From Thermoplasmatota archaeon (lineage in GTDB: Archaea; Thermoplasmatota; E2; UBA202; JdFR-43), in the NCBI GenBank assembly GCA_029258955.1, contig JAPDJT010000029.1, forward strand, positions 1 to 63,839: a stretch of DNA of 63,839 nt, in the 5' to 3' direction. Shown here in pieces: positions 61,379-63,839 of this stretch (its first letter is position 1; each line of letters begins with the position of its first letter). The translations under genes were made by a program, and so were the position numbers. The notes beneath the pieces are model-generated. The model had not been told where the DNA came from. It worked only from the letters and a program-made list of their open reading frames with translations, and did not search any database.

Positions 61379-61466
61379 ATTTTTAAGCCTCGCTCCCTCT
61401 TTTTATGTTCTTCAAACGAATAGCCATAATTCATACCCTTTTAAACAATTTATTCTAATACAGAAA

Positions 61467-61699
61467 GAATTGTTTAGATTTTTGAAGAGTGTAGAGAAGG
61501 CATATTATACTTCTTATTACTTTCATCTGTCTAAAGAATATGAATTGCTTGTCAATGGAAAAAGTGTATTTGCTACAAGGAGTCTGAGGAGACCGAATCA
61601 AATAGGATTGTTGAAAATATAGATGTGATTGATAAAACCCCTCTAATTGATATAAAATCATTTATCTCTGAAATAGATCATCTAAAAATTAATCCATAA
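61467..61699 (+). pseudogene. Decayed TrmO (tRNA N6-threonylcarbamoyladenosine methyltransferase) gene
   Basis: One frame gives YYTSYYFHLSKEYELLVNGK then SVFATRSLRRPNQIGLLKI and stops. The next frame, one base off, continues VENIDVIDKTPLIDIKSFI then SEIDHLKINP to TAA (61697-61699). These match the TrmO order FATRSP-RPNPIGLS followed by GTPVLDIKPY. The strands that normally lie between them are missing, so an internal deletion and a frameshift are both visible. The 5' end is also unclear. An intact copy might exist elsewhere. Confidence 0.65.
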
Positions 61700-61817
61700 T
61701 ATATTCCAAAATAAGCCTTCCTTTTCTATCTACCAATCTTCTCTTATTTCCGCACCCGAGAATTATAAGATTTGCAAACCTTCCTTTTTCTTCCCACTCT
61801 TCTGTAGAATTTCTCAT
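61689..61817 (-). other. Short minus-strand open frame (42 residues), doubtful
   Basis: It starts at an ATG at 61817: MRNSTEEWEEKGRFANLIIL then GCGNKRRLVDRKGRLILEYI. It looks protein-like but is short, has a stop just upstream, and overlaps the end of the trmO remnant. It may be another fragment in a decaying zone. Confidence 0.2.
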
Positions 61818-61875
61818 GCGTCAATATATTGCCTATTCCTTTAAAAACTTTGCTCCACATGAACAATTTTGTTCG

Positions 61876-61925
61876 ATGAGAACAATAAAAATTAATGAAA
61901 TAGGATGTAACATCTAACTATTCCA
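61876..61925 (+). repeat. Palindromic repeat, copy 13 (partial)
   Basis: It contains acaataaaaattaatgaaat then aggatgtaacatctaac, aligning with the first ~45 nt of copy 2 (taaatgaaataggatgtgtc). The 3' part is lost. The guaAa TATA box follows within ~10 nt. Confidence 0.45.
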
Positions 61926-61962
61926 ATATGAAATTTTTATATTGTCTGCAGTTTTTCTTATA

Positions 61963-62520
61963 ATGAAAGTATATGTCATAGATAATGGAGGGCAATGGAC
62001 TCATAGAGAATGGAGGATGCTCCGCTATATTGGTGTTGATGCAGAGATAGTCCCAAACACAACCCCTTTAGAAAAATTAAAAGATGCGGATGCATTAGTG
62101 CTGTCTGGTGGAGCGCCGAGAATTGGGTTGCAAGATAAGCTTGGAAATTGCGATGAATATTTGGCTTATGCTGAAGTGCCTATTTTAGGCATATGTGCTG
62201 GTCATCAATATATGGCTCGTTTTTTTGGAGGGGAAGTAAAACCTGCAAAAGTGCCAGAATATGGGAAAGTAGAAATTGAGGTGTTGGAAGAAAATGTGCT
62301 TTTTAAAAGTCTACCAAAGAAATTTATAGTGTGGGAAAGTCATAATGATGAAGTGACAAAGATTCCAGAAAACTTTATTTTGCTTGCTTCTTCTGCCAAC
62401 TGTAAAGTGCAGGCAATGAAGCATAAAGATAAGCCATTGTATGGCTTACAATTTCACCCAGAGGTAGAGCATACTCAATATGGAAAGGAAATTTTCATGA
62501 ATTTCTTGGGATTAAGATGA
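61963..62520 (+). CDS. guaAa: GMP synthetase glutamine amidotransferase subunit (GuaAa)
   Basis: About 185 residues from the ATG at 61963 (MKVYVIDNGGQWTHREWRML); the frame is open to 61942, but 61963 matches the family start and lies ~25 nt from TATA tttttatat. Nucleophile Cys in GICAGHQ; triad His/Glu in FHPEVEH; also LSGGAPRIG and WESHNDEV. It provides ammonia to GuaAb. It overlaps the radical SAM gene (ATGA). Confidence 0.94.
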   Translation: MKVYVIDNGGQWTHREWRMLRYIGVDAEIVPNTTPLEKLKDADALVLSGGAPRIGLQDKLGNCDEYLAYAEVPILGICAGHQYMARFFGGEVKPAKVPEYGKVEIEVLEENVLFKSLPKKFIVWESHNDEVTKIPENFILLASSANCKVQAMKHKDKPLYGLQFHPEVEHTQYGKEIFMNFLGLR

Positions 62521-63308
62521 TTTTTTATTTTCCGAAGCCAAATTTTATTCCTATAGCAATATCAACTTGTAAGTTAAATTGCAAGCATTGTATGGGAAAA
62601 TATCTGAAACAGATGAAAACAATAGATGAAGGAGAGAAACTCGTAAAATTTGCAAAAAATTACAATGGTATTGGATTTTTGATTAGTGGGGGATTTGATA
62701 AAGAAGGAAGATTAATTGGCTTAAAAGAAATGCTCCCAACACTTAAAAAATTAAAAAATAGATTTTATATTGCCGTTCATCCTGGATTTGTTGATGATGA
62801 GCTTTCAAAAGAAATTGCAAATGCTTGTCATGTAGCCTTTATTGATTTACCATCTGAAAATGCCATAAAAAATGTTTTTGGATTAAATGCTTCAACTGAA
62901 GATTATTTTGAAAATATGGATAAATTGCTCAATGCTGGTGTAAAGGCAGTTCCTCATATTACAATAGGATTAAATTTTGGAAAGGTTGAGGAATATGATG
63001 TGCTGGATGAGTTAAAGAAATACAAAAATGAAATAGAAAAATTGGTTTTAAATATTGTAGTTCCCACAACAAAAACTCCATTTGAGAAAGTCAAGATTAG
63101 TAAAGAAGAGGTTTTAGAATTCGTAAGATATGCAAAAGATAATTTCAAAGTTTCCATAGGGTGCATGCGTCCTCGCAGCCTTGACATTGATTTAATAGAT
63201 ATGGGAATAAATGAGATGGCTACACCTTCAAAAAAAGCAATTGAATATGCAGAGAGTAAATTTAAAAGAATAGAGATTAGAAATTACTGTTGCGGACTAA
63301 TCTTATAA
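62517..63308 (+). CDS. Radical SAM protein of the biotin synthase-like COG1856 type
   Basis: 263 residues. Cluster motif STCKLNCKHC (CX3CX2C), then GIGFLISGGFDKEGRLIGL and AVHPGFVDDEL, the pattern I associate with the uncharacterised BioB-related COG1856 group. Near the C-terminus are GCMRPRS and a terminal NYCCGLIL. The substrate is unknown; a sulfur-insertion or cofactor role is possible by relation to BioB/LipA. It overlaps guaAa (4 nt), but a functional link is not evident. Confidence 0.75.
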   Translation: MIFYFPKPNFIPIAISTCKLNCKHCMGKYLKQMKTIDEGEKLVKFAKNYNGIGFLISGGFDKEGRLIGLKEMLPTLKKLKNRFYIAVHPGFVDDELSKEIANACHVAFIDLPSENAIKNVFGLNASTEDYFENMDKLLNAGVKAVPHITIGLNFGKVEEYDVLDELKKYKNEIEKLVLNIVVPTTKTPFEKVKISKEEVLEFVRYAKDNFKVSIGCMRPRSLDIDLIDMGINEMATPSKKAIEYAESKFKRIEIRNYCCGLIL

Positions 63309-63404
63309 CAATACCATCCCCTCATAACGTCATATAAAATCACCAAAAATTGCCACGAGATTTTCAAAAGTATTTTATTTTCCTTGGCTTATGGAATATA
63401 GAGA

Positions 63405-63500
63405 ATGAAAGAAAAACATAAACAACTAATTATTCTAACATTGACAGCAATTTTATTGCCCCTCCTTCCGATACTTCTCCTTGCTTGGGTAGCTGAATAG
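63405..63500 (+). CDS. Possible 31-residue membrane peptide
   Basis: ATG at 63405: MKEKHKQLIILTLTAILLPL then LPILLLAWVAE and TAG. A charged N-terminus plus one hydrophobic helix, like the peptide at 3547-3639. There is a TATA-like ttttattt ~30 nt upstream. Coding status unproven. Confidence 0.35.
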   Translation: MKEKHKQLIILTLTAILLPLLPILLLAWVAE

Positions 63501-63693
63501 CCATCTTCTATTGTGTATATAAGTTACTTAGAAAGCCATCTTATTTTCTGTTATATATTACATCATTTCTCATTTACTTTTTCGTTTTGTTCAAATTCTA
63601 CTATGGTCGCTAAGGAGACATCAACTAAATTTTGCATTTCTCTTTACCTCAAGAGTTTGTTCATAAAAAATTTTAATCTTTTTCCTATTTCGA
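63501..63693. other. Intergenic, no feature seen
   Basis: AT- and pyrimidine-rich sequence. The open frame at 63513-63716 has low-complexity composition, no promoter and runs into the repeat. I do not call it a gene. Confidence 0.25.
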
Positions 63694-63800
63694 GGTTGTC
63701 GAAAAAATCAGAATGAATGAAGAAATTGCCATGTAAGTGTTTATGTTATGAACAATTGCCATGGCAATTATGTGCTTCATTCTCATTGACTTTTTCTTAT
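63694..63800. repeat. Palindromic repeat, copy 14 (inverted pair)
   Basis: The plus half is ggttgtcgaaaaaatcag, aatgaatgaagaaattgcc and atgtaagtg. The minus half (63755-63797), reverse-complemented, is gaaaaagtcaatgagaatg, aattgccatggcaattg. It continues to the end of the window. Confidence 0.5.
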
Positions 63801-63839
63801 ATCTCGTGAATAACAATCTCCTCGTTTCCAATCCTCCGA

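Noticed and set aside
63513-63716. 67-residue ORF near the right end
   Set aside because: Low-complexity Phe/Ser/Ile composition, no TATA element at the right distance, and it runs into repeat copy 14.

Overview
The window is a compact, AT-rich archaeal chromosome segment. The archaeal signature genes are the PolD small subunit, archaeal-type GluRS, Taw1, RtcB with archease, a two-repeat EndA splicing endonuclease, Nob1, archaeosine precursor genes, a split GMP synthetase, MptE and a long archaeal SRP RNA. Many start codons (ATG, but also many GTG) lie about 22-28 nt downstream of a TATA-like box with no room for a Shine-Dalgarno leader. This suggests mostly leaderless transcription, as known in Thermoplasma. 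Together with the surface proteins and a gingipain-like C25 peptidase, it fits a Euryarchaeota/Thermoplasmatota-like lineage, possibly a sediment or thermal group; the lineage is an inference.

Layout, left to right. 1-3.6 kb: the end of a truncated gene, a small membrane protein and valS. 3.6-10.4 kb: one giant membrane-anchored surface protein with two parallel beta-helix arrays. 10.9-12.8 kb: hypC-hypA-hypD-wHTH. 12.8-15.05 kb: CBS protein, MazG-like and NUDIX hydrolases and small membrane proteins. 15.08-16.85 kb: SRP RNA running directly into polB (DP1). 16.86-21.32 kb: a COG1031 radical SAM gene facing an hflX-DUF357-hypB-traB operon, the pair bounded by a perfect 48-bp inverted promoter repeat. 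21.3-23.5 kb: nob1 directly behind tRNA-Cys, a secreted lipocalin-like protein and tRNA-Ile. 25-29.2 kb: a tight RHH-sat-DHH-phosphodiesterase-APS kinase operon (PAPS synthesis). 29.6-37.1 kb: METTL5-like methyltransferase, archease-rtcB-DUF92, queD-queC-lipoprotein-queE, ferredoxin-sfsA. 37.5-45 kb: ABC exporter, gltX, MFS transporter, PPP phosphatase, a GT-C-like membrane protein. 45-51.5 kb: purQ-endA-secreted BPL_N protein, trkA-trkH-polyprenol kinase, galU. 51.7-55.6 kb: taw1, DUF401 transporter, C25 peptidase. 55.9-63.3 kb: an Lrp/AsnC regulator divergent from archaeal asparagine synthetase A, PEPCK, purE-guaAb-mptE, a decayed trmO, guaAa and a radical SAM protein.

Functionally the segment is housekeeping-rich (tRNA charging, modification, splicing and ligation, purine and pterin synthesis, K+ uptake) with an envelope theme: the giant adhesin-like protein, secreted glycosylatable proteins, polyprenol-kinase-like enzymes, GalU, PAPS synthesis and a GT-C-like protein. 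Hydrogenase maturation genes imply a [NiFe]-hydrogenase elsewhere.

The main non-coding observation is a degenerate palindromic repeat family (core GTTGCCATAGTAAAT followed by CCATGCAATAA) found in most of the larger intergenic gaps, often as inverted pairs. I see no CRISPR array, no intact insertion sequence and no rRNA genes.
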